Part shown: piece by piece, positions 1 through 9,998 of the stretch
Layout of the letters: each line of letters begins with the position of its first letter
Position numbering within the stretch: the first letter of the stretch is position 1
From: Cupriavidus sp.
GTDB lineage: Bacteria; Pseudomonadota; Gammaproteobacteria; Burkholderiales; Burkholderiaceae
Assembly (NCBI GenBank): GCA_031181345.1
Contig: JAPSLC010000001.1
Coordinates: 62,001 to 126,000, forward strand
DNA: 64,000 nt
Direction of reading: 5' to 3'
Program-made: the position numbers and the translations under genes
Notes under the pieces: generated by a model
Databases searched by the model: none
What the model was told of the DNA's origin: nothing
What the model saw: the letters and a program-made list of their open reading frames with translations, nothing else

Positions 1-607
1 AGGCAGCCGGCTCGACGCCGCGGCCCGCGCAGCGCTCACAGGCGCCGTACGCGTTGAACAGGCCCCGTCGCACCTGGCCCGTGCCGCCGCACGGCTTGCA
101 GGCCATCATGCGGATGCCGCGCGCATCGCAGTGCAGGCAATCGACCGTCATCCTGACCCGGGTCGAGGCCATGCCGCCGAGCACCGCCGTTTCCAGCGCG
201 ATGCTGGTCTCGCACAGATAGTCGACGCCGGCCTTGCCCTGCGCGCTGCGCCGCGGGCCGCCATGCGGCCAGGCCTCGCGCGCAGGACGCGGGCCGTGAG
301 CGCTCCTGCCGCCGGCCCCGCCGTTGGCCCCGCCGTTGCCCCCGCTCCCGGCGCCATTGCCCGTGCCATGGCTTGAATTGCCGCGCGGCGCCGCGCGCTC
401 GGCGTCGTAGGCCATCCGGCGGCCGGCATCCTTGAGCACCGCGAACGCATGCTGCAATCGCTTGAACCGCTCTTCCGCGGCCTGCGGATCGTCCGGATTG
501 CGATCCGGATGCCAGCGCATGGCCAGCCGCCGATAGGCCTGCCGGATCTCGTCCGCCGTGGCCGTCGGGGCAACGCCTAGGGTCTGGTAGTGGTCATGGA
601 GCGTCAC
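1..607 (-). CDS. DnaJ-like co-chaperone, 3' part cut by the window edge
   Basis: About 202 codons are visible from a GTG start at 605-607, and the gene runs off the left edge. Residues from about 4 form a J domain (HDHYQTLGV..., AYRRLAMRWHPDRNPDDP) with the HPD motif that stimulates the ATPase of DnaK/Hsp70. A Gly/Ser/Asn-rich linker follows. After it comes a DnaJ-type zinc-finger region with two CxxC pairs (CLHCDARG, CKPCGGTG) and a further CERCAGRG. An in-frame TAG lies upstream of the GTG with no ATG between them, so GTG is the only plausible start. The order (J domain, G-rich linker, Cys-rich region) resembles DnaJ, but the linker is long and the J domain slightly divergent. A DnaJ-class paralogue is therefore more likely than the main dnaJ. 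The C-terminal substrate-binding domain cannot be seen. Confidence 0.8.
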   Translation of the reverse strand, partial: MTLHDHYQTLGVAPTATADEIRQAYRRLAMRWHPDRNPDDPQAAEERFKRLQHAFAVLKDAGRRMAYDAERAAPRGNSSHGTGNGAGSGGNGGANGGAGGRSAHGPRPAREAWPHGGPRRSAQGKAGVDYLCETSIALETAVLGGMASTRVRMTVDCLHCDARGIRMMACKPCGGTGQVRRGLFNAYGACERCAGRGVEPAA

Positions 608-788
608 GGGGGCCTTGTGTTCGCCGTTGGCGCAGCCGGCACTGCTGCTGCGCTACCTGTTCAGCCGGCACATCGAAGGGATAACGGCATGCCGCGCGCA
701 AACTGTAGGCATAGAATGAGGCCCGTTTTGCCGTTCCCGCCCCCCATCATCGAACCTTCATCGAAGCGTCATCGAACGCCGCCCTGCC

Positions 789-1700
789 ATGGAGTTCCGC
801 CATCTGCGCTATTTCCTCGTGCTGGCCGACGAGCTGCATTTCGGTCGGGCCGCGCGCCGGCTGTCGATCTCCCAGCCGCCGCTGTCGCTCAATATCCAGC
901 AGCTGGAGGCCTCGGTGGGCGCCCGCCTGTTCGAGCGCGACAGCAAGGGCGTGCGCCTGACCGCGGCGGGCCGGGCCTTCCGCGAATCGGCGACCGCGCT
1001 GCTGGCGCAGGCCGAGGAAGCGCGGCTGCTGGCGCGGCAGATCGAAGCCGGTGCCGTGGGCCGGCTGCGCGTCGGCTTCGTCGGGTCGATGCTGTATCGG
1101 GGCCTGCCGCAGAAGCTGCAGCAGTTCGAGGCCGATCAGCCCGGCATCCAGATCGCGCTGACCGAGCTCAATTCGCAGGAACAGATCGAGGCGCTGCTGC
1201 ACGGGCAACTCGACGTGGGCTTCATCCACACGAGCCGCGTGCCGGACGAGTTGGCGACGCGGCTGATCCACAGCGAGCCCTTCGTCTGCTGCATGCCGGC
1301 CGGCCATCGGCTGGCCATCCGTCGCAACACCGGCCGCCCCGTCGCGCTGACCGAGCTGCGCGGGGAGCCGTTCGTGCTGTTCTCCCGCAAGGCCTCGCCC
1401 GACTATTACGCGCGTATCGTGGACATGTGCGCGGCCGAAGGTTTCTATCCGCAGATCCGCCACGAGGTCCGGCACTGGCTGTCGGTGGTGTCGCTGGTCT
1501 CGCAGGGAATGGGCGTGGCGGTGGTGCCGGCGGCCTTGCGGCATTCGGCGCTGGCCGGCGCGGCGTTCCGGCCGCTGAAGCACAGCACGGTGCCGTCGGA
1601 GGTTTATTGCGTGTGGAAGGCGGCGCCGGACCATCCCGCACGCGATCGCTTCGTCGGCATCTTTCCGGCGCTCGCGGCCGCGCGGCCGCGCAACGCCTAG
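789..1700 (+). CDS. LysR-family transcriptional regulator
   Basis: This 303 aa protein has the usual LTTR layout. Residues 1-60 form a winged helix-turn-helix (MEFRHLRYFLVLADELHFGR, AARRLSISQPPLSLNIQQLE). The remainder is a periplasmic-binding-like co-inducer domain of two lobes from about residue 90. The sequence around LHFGRAARRLSISQPPLS is typical of the BenM/CatM-like branch that controls aromatic or organic acid catabolism. It is divergent from the dnaJ-like gene, with about 180 bp between the starts. It is convergent with the hydratase gene: the two stop codons share the tetranucleotide CTAG at 1697-1700. The target genes are not evident from the sequence. Confidence 0.9.
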   Translation: MEFRHLRYFLVLADELHFGRAARRLSISQPPLSLNIQQLEASVGARLFERDSKGVRLTAAGRAFRESATALLAQAEEARLLARQIEAGAVGRLRVGFVGSMLYRGLPQKLQQFEADQPGIQIALTELNSQEQIEALLHGQLDVGFIHTSRVPDELATRLIHSEPFVCCMPAGHRLAIRRNTGRPVALTELRGEPFVLFSRKASPDYYARIVDMCAAEGFYPQIRHEVRHWLSVVSLVSQGMGVAVVPAALRHSALAGAAFRPLKHSTVPSEVYCVWKAAPDHPARDRFVGIFPALAAARPRNA

Positions 1701-2473
1701 CGCGCCGACGCCTCGCGATACGCGCGGATGCGCTCGCGCAAGCCAGGCCGCGCGGCCGAGTGAACCAGCGCAGCGAGCTGCCTGGCCAGTTCGTCGCCGT
1801 CGACGCGTGAGGCGGCATGGATCGCCGCCTGCGTCTCGGTGTCGAGCCGGCGCGCCTGGCGGGCCAATGCCTCCAGCGCGGTGTCGGGCTTGCCATGCTG
1901 GTCCGCCTCGAAGTACCGGCAGGCCAGGCCGGCGGCGAGCGCCGTGTCGGCATCGACGGTTGCGCCGGCGCCGATCCACTGGCGCGCGAGCGTCGGCCCT
2001 ACGCGGGCGGCAAGCCGCGCGGTGCCCAGCACCAGTCCGAAGGCCGCGCCGGGGAAGGCGAAGCGGCTGTCGTCGGCCACCCAGCATTGTTCGCACGCCG
2101 CCGCCAGATCGGCGCCGGCGCCCGTGGCACGACCATGGACGCGCGCGACGGTGGTGAACGGCGCCGTGTAGACGGCCTGCAGCATCAGTTCGACACGGAC
2201 GAAGCGGGCCAGCAGCGTGTCGTCGGTCTCGCTGCCGAGATCGCCAAGATCGAAGCCGGTGCAGAAGTGCTTGCCCGCGCCTTCGATCACCAGCAGCCGC
2301 GTGCCGTCGTGATGGCACGCAACCACCGTGTCGTGCAGCGCTTGCACGAGCTCCGCGGACAAGGCATTGCCGCGTTGCGGACGGTTCAGCGTCAGCCGCG
2401 TGATATCGCCTTGCCGGTCAATCAGCAGCATCGGCTCCGCCATGCCCGCGACGGTCGATGCGCTGTCAGACAT
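1697..2473 (-). CDS. Enoyl-CoA hydratase/isomerase-family protein
   Basis: This 258 aa crotonase-fold protein starts at the ATG that overlaps the stop of the upstream dioxygenase gene by 8 nt, which indicates translational coupling. The reading frame is open further upstream but has no recognisable sequence there. The oxyanion-hole region GKHFCTGFDLGDLG and the helix ATGAGADLAAACE are conserved. The usual catalytic Glu region (PE.xLGL) reads FPGAAFGLVLG, so the hydratase Glu is absent. It may therefore catalyse isomerisation, hydrolysis or C-S bond chemistry on a CoA thioester rather than simple hydration. As the third gene of an operon with a CoA transferase and a thiol dioxygenase, it probably acts on the CoA ester made by the transferase. 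Confidence 0.85.
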   Translation of the reverse strand: MSDSASTVAGMAEPMLLIDRQGDITRLTLNRPQRGNALSAELVQALHDTVVACHHDGTRLLVIEGAGKHFCTGFDLGDLGSETDDTLLARFVRVELMLQAVYTAPFTTVARVHGRATGAGADLAAACEQCWVADDSRFAFPGAAFGLVLGTARLAARVGPTLARQWIGAGATVDADTALAAGLACRYFEADQHGKPDTALEALARQARRLDTETQAAIHAASRVDGDELARQLAALVHSAARPGLRERIRAYREASAR

Positions 2474-3059
2474 CCGGGGCCGCCCACAGATTGGGCGCGA
2501 AGCGGTTGGCATAGCCCGACACGAATTCCTTCGGCGCGCCGGTCGCCGGGTCGAAGACATGGCGGCGAATGCGGCCGATATTGCCGCCGTACAGGTGGAC
2601 GCTGACCGAGACGCGATCGTCGAAGGCGTTGCGCACGCGGTGGATGTCGCCCAGCGTAGGCGATACCGCAGCCACCTGTCCGGCCTCGAGCCGGGTTTCC
2701 TCGCCGTCCTGACGGATGCCTTCATCATCGCGGCGATAACGGATGTCGATCTCCGCGCCGCGCAGCACGCCGATCCAGCCCCACACCGTGTGGTCGTGCA
2801 CCGGCGTCTGCTGGCCCGGGCCCCAGACGAAGCTGACCACCGAGAAGCGATCGAGCGGATCGCCGTACAACAGGTATTGCTGGTAGTAGGTCGGATGCGG
2901 CTGCGCCAGTTCGTCGGGCAGCCAGTCGTCGCGGGCGACCAGCGCCTGCAGCAAGGGCCGGGTGCCTTCCAGCAAGGCGGCTTCGTCGCGGTTCGGTCCC
3001 TCGATCAGCGACGTGACGCCGGCGACGAAGGTCCGCAGCGGTTCGATGGTGCGGCTCAT
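2466..3059 (-). CDS. Cysteine/3-mercaptopropionate-type thiol dioxygenase
   Basis: This 197 aa cupin belongs to the cysteine dioxygenase superfamily, non-haem Fe(II) enzymes that oxidise a thiol to a sulfinate with O2. The three iron-binding His are visible as H88 and H90 (PVHDHTVWGWIG) and H140 (LGDIHRVRN). The Ser-His-Tyr triad is at S153, H155 and Y157 (SVSVHLYGGN). The position of the cross-linking Cys of mammalian cysteine dioxygenase is occupied by a non-Cys residue. That and the HDHTVWG context fit the bacterial 3-mercaptopropionate dioxygenase type. The ATG overlaps the stop of the upstream CoA transferase (ATGA). A CoA transferase next to this enzyme resembles the known route 3-mercaptopropionate to 3-sulfinopropionate to its CoA ester. 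The substrate assignment is inference. Confidence 0.8.
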   Translation of the reverse strand: MSRTIEPLRTFVAGVTSLIEGPNRDEAALLEGTRPLLQALVARDDWLPDELAQPHPTYYQQYLLYGDPLDRFSVVSFVWGPGQQTPVHDHTVWGWIGVLRGAEIDIRYRRDDEGIRQDGEETRLEAGQVAAVSPTLGDIHRVRNAFDDRVSVSVHLYGGNIGRIRRHVFDPATGAPKEFVSGYANRFAPNLWAAPDV

Positions 3060-4288
3060 GGCGTTTGCTCCTGCGTTTGCTCCTGCGTTTGCTGCTGCGT
3101 TTGCTGCTGCGGCCCGTCCTGCTGCCCCGCGCCGCCGGCATGGGCGGCGCGGATCGTTTCGGTATGCTCGCCGAGCGCGGGCGGGGGCCGGCGCACCGGC
3201 AAACCCATGCCGTCCAGGCGCAGCGGCGAGACGAAGGTCTGCGTCGCCACGCCGCCCGGCAGCGTCAGCGGGCGTACCCACTCCATGTGTTCGACCTGCG
3301 GATCCTGCAGCGCGGCGGCATAGTCGTTGATGCGCGCGTGCGGCACGCCGGCGGCCTGGAAGGCCGCGATCCAGTGATCGACGCCGGCGCGAGCAAAGCG
3401 CTGCTCCAGCAGTTGCTTCAGCACGGTCTGGTTGGCGGCGCGGTCGCGCGTGGTGGCAAAGCGCGGGTCGTCGGCCAGTTCCGGCATCTGGACCACGCGG
3501 ACGACCTCAAGCCACAGCTTCTGGTTGCCCGCCGCGATCGCAAAGTAGCCGTCGGCGGCCTGGAACGCCTGGTACGGCGCGTTGCGCGGATGCGCCGAGC
3601 CCAGCTTGGCCGGGCTGCGGCCGGTGCCGAAGTACTCGCTGGTCTGCAGCGCGGCGATGCCCAGCGTGCAGCCATACATCGGCACATCGATATGCATGCC
3701 GGCGCCGCCGGCGCGCACGCGGGCCAGCGCGCTGGCGATGGCGAAGGCGCCGTACAGCCCGGAGGCGAAGTCGGCCAGCGGCACGCCGCATTTGACCGGC
3801 GCGCCGTCCGGCTCGCCGGTCACGCTCATCACGCCGGCCGCGGCCTGGATGGTCAGGTCGAAGCCGCCTTCGGTGGCGCGCGGCCCGCTCTGGCCGTAGG
3901 CCGACACCGAGCAGTAGACCAGACCGGGATGGTCCCCGCGCAGGCTCGCATAGCCCAGCCCCAGGCGATCCATCACGCCGGGCCGGTTGTTCTCGACCAC
4001 CACGTCGGCCTCGAGCATCAGCCGGCGCGCCAGCGCGACGTCTTCCGGCTGCTTCAGGTTCAGCACGACCGAGCGCTTGTTGCGATTGAGCGAGGCGAAG
4101 TTCTCGGAGAAACCGGCCGATATCGGCGGCCATTGCCGCAGCGTATCGCCGTCGGGCGGCTCGACCTTGACCACGTCGGCGCCCATGTCGGCCAGCAGCA
4201 TGCCGCAGAACGGCCCGGCGGCGACGGTGCAGAACTCCAATACCTTGACGCCGGCGAGCGGCAGGTCCTTCTCGTTCAGATCGGGCAT
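3056..4288 (-). CDS. CaiB/BaiF-family (type III) CoA transferase
   Basis: This 410 aa protein has the family opening LPLAGVKVLEFCTVAAGPFC and the motif LADMGADVVKVEPPDGD. The nucleophilic Asp is predicted at D173 (PLADFASGLYG). Such enzymes move CoA between carboxylic acids in the cytoplasm. The length is normal apart from the last 20 or so residues, a low-complexity Gln/Glu/Thr tail encoded by a 12-bp tandem repeat. It is the first gene of a leftward operon with the thiol dioxygenase and the hydratase-like gene. A divergent IclR regulator lies 295 bp away. Activation of a sulfinated or branched C3-C5 acid is plausible. The actual acid cannot be read from the sequence. Confidence 0.88.
   Translation of the reverse strand: MPDLNEKDLPLAGVKVLEFCTVAAGPFCGMLLADMGADVVKVEPPDGDTLRQWPPISAGFSENFASLNRNKRSVVLNLKQPEDVALARRLMLEADVVVENNRPGVMDRLGLGYASLRGDHPGLVYCSVSAYGQSGPRATEGGFDLTIQAAAGVMSVTGEPDGAPVKCGVPLADFASGLYGAFAIASALARVRAGGAGMHIDVPMYGCTLGIAALQTSEYFGTGRSPAKLGSAHPRNAPYQAFQAADGYFAIAAGNQKLWLEVVRVVQMPELADDPRFATTRDRAANQTVLKQLLEQRFARAGVDHWIAAFQAAGVPHARINDYAAALQDPQVEHMEWVRPLTLPGGVATQTFVSPLRLDGMGLPVRRPPPALGEHTETIRAAHAGGAGQQDGPQQQTQQQTQEQTQEQTP
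3061..3108. repeat. Four 12-bp tandem repeats at the 3' end of the CoA transferase gene
   Basis: Two copies of GCGTTTGCTCCT are followed by two copies of GCGTTTGCTGCT. They lie in frame in the CoA transferase, encoding a (Q-Q/E-Q-T) tail on the minus strand, and they end at the start codon of the dioxygenase gene. The unit length is a multiple of three, so changes in copy number would only alter the tail length and the leader of the next gene. Confidence 0.95.
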
Positions 4289-4383
4289 GGCGATGGCAGC
4301 GATGGGTGGCGGTTGGCGGAAAGCCGCCCCGACGGCCGGCTTGCGGGCGGCGGGGCATGCGAGGCATTATATGAACGTGCCGG

Positions 4384-4407
4384 AATACGGGACAACGGTT
4401 CCGTATT
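4384..4407. promoter_or_regulatory. Inverted repeat in the iclR/CoA-transferase divergent region
   Basis: AATACGG and CCGTATT form perfect 7-bp arms separated by 10 bp. The site lies 96 bp upstream of the CoA transferase start and 175 bp upstream of the IclR start. IclR proteins usually bind short palindromes in such divergent regions, so this is the best candidate operator. Binding is not shown. Confidence 0.5.
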
Positions 4408-4434
4408 TGAGAACGCGGTGCCCGGTGGAGGGCT

Positions 4435-4548
4435 GCCCTCTCCCCCACCCCTCTCCCGCAAGCGGGCGAGGGGAGCCGATGGCGAATGTCGTCGCCGGGG
4501 TTCTCGCTCCCCTCTCCCGCGCGCGGGAGAGGGGCTGGGGGAGAGGGC
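4435..4548. repeat. Palindromic intergenic repeat (REP-like), two facing copies
   Basis: A block of the type CCCTCTCCC...CCCCTCTCCCGC is followed about 60 bp later by its reverse complement, and each half contains its own hairpin (CCCGCAAGCGGG-like). A third single hairpin of the same family lies at 18175-18200. This resembles dispersed proteobacterial REP-type elements. It sits between the divergent promoters and the IclR start. Confidence 0.8.
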
Positions 4549-4582
4549 AAATCCGCGCAAGCGTCCAAGCAATACCAAACCC

Positions 4583-5380
4583 ATGAACAACACCCTGATC
4601 AAAGGCCTCGGCATCGTCGAACTGCTGGCCCATAGCGACCGGCCGCTGGGGCTGACCGAGATCGCCAACCGGCTGGGCATGGCCAAGAGCAATGTCCATC
4701 GGCTGCTGCAGGCGTTGACCGAGCTGCGCTATGTGATTCGCGACGAAGGCACCGCGACCTACAGCGCCTCGATCAAGCTGTGGGAGCTGGGCTCCGCGGT
4801 GCTGGGCCGGCTCGATCTGCGCCGCCACGCCGAGGGCTGGATGGAACGGCTGATGCACGACAGCGGCGAAAGCGTCCACCTGTCGGTGCTCGATCGCGGC
4901 GAGGTCGTCTACGTGCACAAGATCGACAGCCCCAATCCGGTCCGCGCCTATACGCAGATCGGCGGGCGCGCGCTGGCGCACTGCGTGGCGACGGGCAAGG
5001 CCATGCTGGCGTTTCAGCCGCTGACCGTGCTGCAGCGGATGTCGACCGCGCTGGAGGGCGCCACCGCCAATTCGATCGTCGACCCTGTGCGCTTCCTGCA
5101 GGAGATGGAGAAGGTGCGGCGGCAGGGCTATGCGGTCAACCGCGGCGAATGGCGCGAATCGGTCCATGGCGTGGCCGCGCCGATCGTCGACGGGCATGGC
5201 CAGGTCTTCGCCGCGGTGGGCCTGTCCGGGCCGGCGGAGCGCTTCAAGCCGCAGAAGGTGCGTACCTTCGCCGAGATGGTCCAGCATGCCGCCGCCGAGA
5301 TATCGGCCAGCCTGCGCGGCGGGACCCGGCACAGCGCGCTCGCGCTGGCCACGCGCGGCATGGTGACCGCAGGGCACTGA
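4583..5380 (+). CDS. IclR-family transcriptional regulator
   Basis: This 265 aa protein has an N-terminal winged HTH (residues 1-65, LTEIANRLGMAKSNVHRLLQ) and a C-terminal IclR effector domain (ALAHCVATGKAMLAF, RQGYAVNRGEW). The start chosen is the ATG at 4583 (MNNTLIKGLGIVELL), where homology begins. The open frame continues far upstream only because it runs antisense to the CoA transferase gene. It is divergent from the CoA transferase/thiol dioxygenase/hydratase operon and upstream of the liv transporter genes, so it could control either. The effector is unknown. Confidence 0.9.
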   Translation: MNNTLIKGLGIVELLAHSDRPLGLTEIANRLGMAKSNVHRLLQALTELRYVIRDEGTATYSASIKLWELGSAVLGRLDLRRHAEGWMERLMHDSGESVHLSVLDRGEVVYVHKIDSPNPVRAYTQIGGRALAHCVATGKAMLAFQPLTVLQRMSTALEGATANSIVDPVRFLQEMEKVRRQGYAVNRGEWRESVHGVAAPIVDGHGQVFAAVGLSGPAERFKPQKVRTFAEMVQHAAAEISASLRGGTRHSALALATRGMVTAGH

Positions 5381-5743
5381 GCCGTGCGCCAGCACGCATT
5401 CCCCCCATTGGCGGGGGTCCAGCGCACCCGAGTGTTCCGCGGAAGCCACAACCGCGCCGGATTGGTGCAGCGCGCATAGGCCGCTGGAAGATTCACCTTA
5501 TAATGCCGCCACCTGGCCGACATCGAACGGACTTACCCAGTTCTCACCGGTGCGGAGGGCAGGCGGGCGATTGGCCTGCGCAATAACAAGAACGTGGTCA
5601 TGTAGTGCCCTTTCAGGCCTGAGCCGCGGTCGTGCATGCGCGCCCCGACCAGCCTGTCAAAGTCGCCGGGGAGTTCTTCGATTTTGCGCACGTCCAAGGC
5701 CCGCGCCTGGATGATTCGAACAAACACGATCGAGGAGCTCCCA
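5381..5743. other. Intergenic region with probable livJ promoter
   Basis: No gene is supported here. A consensus -10 hexamer TATAAT lies at 5499-5504 without a convincing -35 at the correct distance. The rest would be a long 5' leader for livJ. I see no known riboswitch or leader peptide in it. The livJ ribosome-binding site GAGGAG is at about 5733-5738. Confidence 0.5.
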
Positions 5744-6859
5744 ATGAAGCATTCCCGTCTTACCTCCCTTTCTCTGGCCGCCGCGCTGCTCACCCTGGGT
5801 GCCGTCGCGCATGCGGAAACCGTCAAGATCGCCATCGCCGGTCCGATGAGCGGCTCGGTCGCGCAGTACGGCGACATGGTCAAGGCGGGCGCGCTGACCG
5901 CCATCGAGCAGATCAACGCGGCCGGCGGCGCCGGCGGCAACAAGCTCGAAGTCGTGCTGATGGACGACGCCTGCGAACCGAAGCAGGCCGTGGCCGTCGC
6001 CAACAAGATCGTCAGCCAGAACATCCGCTATGTGATCGGCCACGTCTGCTCGGGCTCGACCATTCCGGCCGCCGACATCTACGAGAACGAAGGCGTCGTG
6101 ATGGTGACGCCGTCGGCCACCGCGCCGCAGCTGACCGAAGGCAAGAAGCGCAAGATGATCTTCCGCACGATCGGCCGCGACGACCAGCAGGGTCCGGCCG
6201 CCGCGCAGTACATCATCGGCAAGGTCAAGCCCAAGAAGGTCGCCGTGCTGCACGACAAGCAGTCGTACGGCCAGGGCATCGCCGCCTCGGTGCGCAAGGA
6301 CCTGGAAGCGGCCAAGATCCCCGTGGTGCTGTTCGAAGGCATCAACGCCGGCGATTCGGACTACTCGGCGGTGATCACCAAGCTCAAGTCGCAGGGCGTG
6401 GACTTCGTCTACTTCGGCGGCTATCACCCCGAAATGGGCCTGCTGCTGCGCCAGGCACGCGAACAGGGCGTCAAGGCGACGTTCATGGGACCGGAAGGCG
6501 TCGGCAACAAGGACGTCACCGCGATCGCCGGCCCGGCTTCGGAAGGCATGCTGGTCACGCTGCCGGCCGACTTCTCGGCCGACCCGGCCAACGCGGCGCT
6601 GGTCAAGGCCTTCGCCGACAAGAAGCGCGATCCGAACGGTCCGTTCCAGATGCCGGCCTACGCGGGCGTCAAGATCATCGCCGACGCGATCGCGGGCGCC
6701 AAGAGCACCGATCCGACCAAGGTCGCGGCGTACATGCACAAGAACGCCTTCCAGACCCCGATCGGCAAGGTGGAATACGACGCGCAAGGCGACCTCAAGT
6801 CGTTCAAGTTCGTCGTCTTCACCTGGCACAAGGACGCCACCAAGACGGCCGCCAACTGA
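5744..6859 (+). CDS. livJ: Branched-chain amino acid ABC transporter, periplasmic binding protein
   Basis: This 371 aa protein has a Sec signal peptide (MKHSRLTSLSLAAALLTLGA..., cleavage near AHA/ETV at residue 24). The mature part is a type I periplasmic binding fold (ETVKIAIAGPMSGSVAQYGD). The start at 5744 follows GAGGAG by 5 nt, and the upstream in-frame extension has no signal-peptide character. It captures a branched-chain amino acid or similar ligand for the LivHMGF complex encoded just downstream. Closeness to LivJ/LivK is clear. In Burkholderiales such receptors also bind other acids, so substrate specificity is open. Confidence 0.92.
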   Translation: MKHSRLTSLSLAAALLTLGAVAHAETVKIAIAGPMSGSVAQYGDMVKAGALTAIEQINAAGGAGGNKLEVVLMDDACEPKQAVAVANKIVSQNIRYVIGHVCSGSTIPAADIYENEGVVMVTPSATAPQLTEGKKRKMIFRTIGRDDQQGPAAAQYIIGKVKPKKVAVLHDKQSYGQGIAASVRKDLEAAKIPVVLFEGINAGDSDYSAVITKLKSQGVDFVYFGGYHPEMGLLLRQAREQGVKATFMGPEGVGNKDVTAIAGPASEGMLVTLPADFSADPANAALVKAFADKKRDPNGPFQMPAYAGVKIIADAIAGAKSTDPTKVAAYMHKNAFQTPIGKVEYDAQGDLKSFKFVVFTWHKDATKTAAN

Positions 6860-6881
6860 TCGCCGGCGCGGTCCGTGCCAA

Positions 6882-6911
6882 CGCCCCGTTCGTCACCGAA
6901 CGGGGCGTTTT
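6882..6911 (+). terminator. Rho-independent terminator after livJ
   Basis: The stem CGCCCCGTTCG (6882-6892) pairs with CGAACGGGGCG (6897-6907) across a TCAC loop and is followed by TTTT. Placed between livJ and livH, it should lower expression of the membrane and ATPase genes relative to the binding protein. Confidence 0.88.
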
Positions 6912-7043
6912 GATATGCCGGGCCGCTTCGATCGCGCCCTTCCCCGCGCGGGAGGGGCCCGCCGCGACAGGCACGCCGGCCTCACCGAACCGGCCCCGAC
7001 GGGCTGAACCCGGCCGACGTGCAGTACAGACGGGACGTACCCC

Positions 7044-7970
7044 ATGAACGAATTCCTACCTCAATTCACCCAGCAGCTGGTCAACGGCCTGACGCTGGGT
7101 GCGATCTATGCGCTGATCGCCATCGGCTACACGATGGTCTACGGCATCATCGGCATGATCAATTTCGCCCACGGCGAGATCTACATGATCGGCGCCTATG
7201 TCGGCCTGGTGACGCTGACCGCCATCGGCGTGGCGGCCGGCTATCCGTTGCCGCTGGTGCTCGGCGCCGCGCTGCTGGTGTCGGTGATCGTCACCGGCCT
7301 GTACGGCTTCGCGGTCGAGCGGGTCGCCTACCGGCCGCTGCGCGGCGGACCGCGGCTGGTGCCCTTGATCTCCGCGATCGGCATGTCGATCTTCCTGCAG
7401 AACTACGTGCAGATCGGCCAGGGCGCGCGCGACGTGTCGGTGCCGGTGCTGATCAGCGGCGCGCTCGAACTGGAGATGGGCGGCGATTTCACGGTGACCG
7501 TGCCGTATTCGCGCCTGCTGATCGTCGGCGTGACGCTGGTGCTGATGATCGCGCTGACGCTGTTCATCGGCCACTCGCGCATGGGTCGCGCCTGCCGCGC
7601 CTGCGCCGAGGACATGCGCATGGCCAATCTGCTGGGTATCGATACCAACCGCGTGATCTCCTTCACCTTCGTGCTGGGCGCGATGCTGGCCGCCGCGGGC
7701 GGCGTGCTGATCGGGCTGAGCATCGGCAAGCTGAACCCCTTCATCGGCTTCGTTGCCGGCATCAAGGCCTTCACGGCCGCCGTGCTGGGCGGCATCGGCA
7801 GCATTCCGGGCGCGATGCTCGGCGGCGTGCTGCTGGGCCTGGCCGAGACCTTCGCCTCCGGCTATATGCCGGCCGAGTACAAGGACGTGGTCGCGTTCGC
7901 CCTGCTGGTGCTGATCCTGCTGTTCCGTCCCACCGGCCTGCTCGGCAAGCCGGACGTGGAAAAAGTCTGA
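7044..7970 (+). CDS. livH: Branched-chain amino acid ABC transporter permease LivH
   Basis: This 308 aa inner-membrane protein has about eight hydrophobic segments. Its N-terminus is typical of the family ([40 protein letters not shown]). The motif [20 protein letters not shown] matches the EAA-like cytoplasmic loop region of LivH. It forms the translocation pore with LivM. livM starts 10 bp after its stop. Confidence 0.93.
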   Translation: MNEFLPQFTQQLVNGLTLGAIYALIAIGYTMVYGIIGMINFAHGEIYMIGAYVGLVTLTAIGVAAGYPLPLVLGAALLVSVIVTGLYGFAVERVAYRPLRGGPRLVPLISAIGMSIFLQNYVQIGQGARDVSVPVLISGALELEMGGDFTVTVPYSRLLIVGVTLVLMIALTLFIGHSRMGRACRACAEDMRMANLLGIDTNRVISFTFVLGAMLAAAGGVLIGLSIGKLNPFIGFVAGIKAFTAAVLGGIGSIPGAMLGGVLLGLAETFASGYMPAEYKDVVAFALLVLILLFRPTGLLGKPDVEKV

Positions 7971-7980
7971 GGACCGCGCC

Positions 7981-9221
<1,241 letters not shown>

Positions 9222-9225
<4 letters not shown>

Positions 9226-9998
9226 GTGCACAGAGCGCAGAACTGTTGAAAGTGACCGGCCTGCAGATGCGCTTCGGCGGCCTGCTGGCGGTGGACGGCA
9301 TCGATTTCAGCGTCCGCAACGACGAGGTGTTCGCCATCATCGGGCCGAACGGCGCGGGCAAGACCACGGTGTTCAACTGCGTCGGCGGCTTCTACAAGCC
9401 GACCGCGGGCGAGGTGATGCTCGACGACCAGCCGATCGCCGGCCTGCCGAGCCATATCGTCGCGCGCCAAGGCCTGGTCCGCACGTTCCAGAACATCCGG
9501 CTGTTCAAGAACCTGACGGTGGTCGAGAACCTGATGGTGGCCCAGCATCGCCGCGTCAAGGCGGGGCTGCTGCACGGACTGTTCGCCACGCCCGCCTATC
9601 GCCGCGCCGAGCGCGAGGCGCTGGAGCGCGCCGCCGAATGGCTCGACCGCATGGGCCTGCGCGCGGTGGCCAACCGCGAGGCCGGCACGCTGTCGTACGG
9701 CCACCAGCGCCGGCTCGAGATCGCGCGCTGCATGATCACGCAGCCGCGCCTGCTGATGCTGGACGAACCGGCCGCGGGCCTGAACCCGCAGGAAAAGGTC
9801 GAGCTCAAGATGCTGATCGACCAGCTGCGGCGCGAGTTCGGCATCGCCGTGCTGCTGATCGAGCACGACATGAGCCTGGTGATGGGCGTCTCCGACCGCA
9901 TCCTGGTGATGGAGCACGGCCGCCCGATCACCATCGGCAAACCCGAGGACGTGCGCAACGACCCGCGCGTGATCAAGGCATACCTGGGAGAGGACTGA
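9222..9998 (+). CDS. livG: Branched-chain amino acid ABC transporter ATPase LivG
   Basis: This 258 aa ABC ATPase has a Walker A motif (GPNGAGKTT), a LivG-type signature ([16 protein letters not shown]), a Walker B motif ([13 protein letters not shown]) and an H-loop ([12 protein letters not shown]). The start at 9222 overlaps the livM stop; a longer frame exists but runs over livM. Its stop overlaps the livF start. It works with LivF as the ATPase heterodimer. Confidence 0.94.

Noticed and set aside
148..573. A 141-codon Arg-rich frame at the left edge
   Set aside because: It is in another frame of the DnaJ-like gene. The J domain with HPD and the zinc-finger Cys lie in the frame that starts at 607.
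5381..5743. A riboswitch or leader peptide before livJ
   Set aside because: No known riboswitch core, rare-codon run or terminator/antiterminator pair could be recognised; only a TATAAT hexamer stands out.
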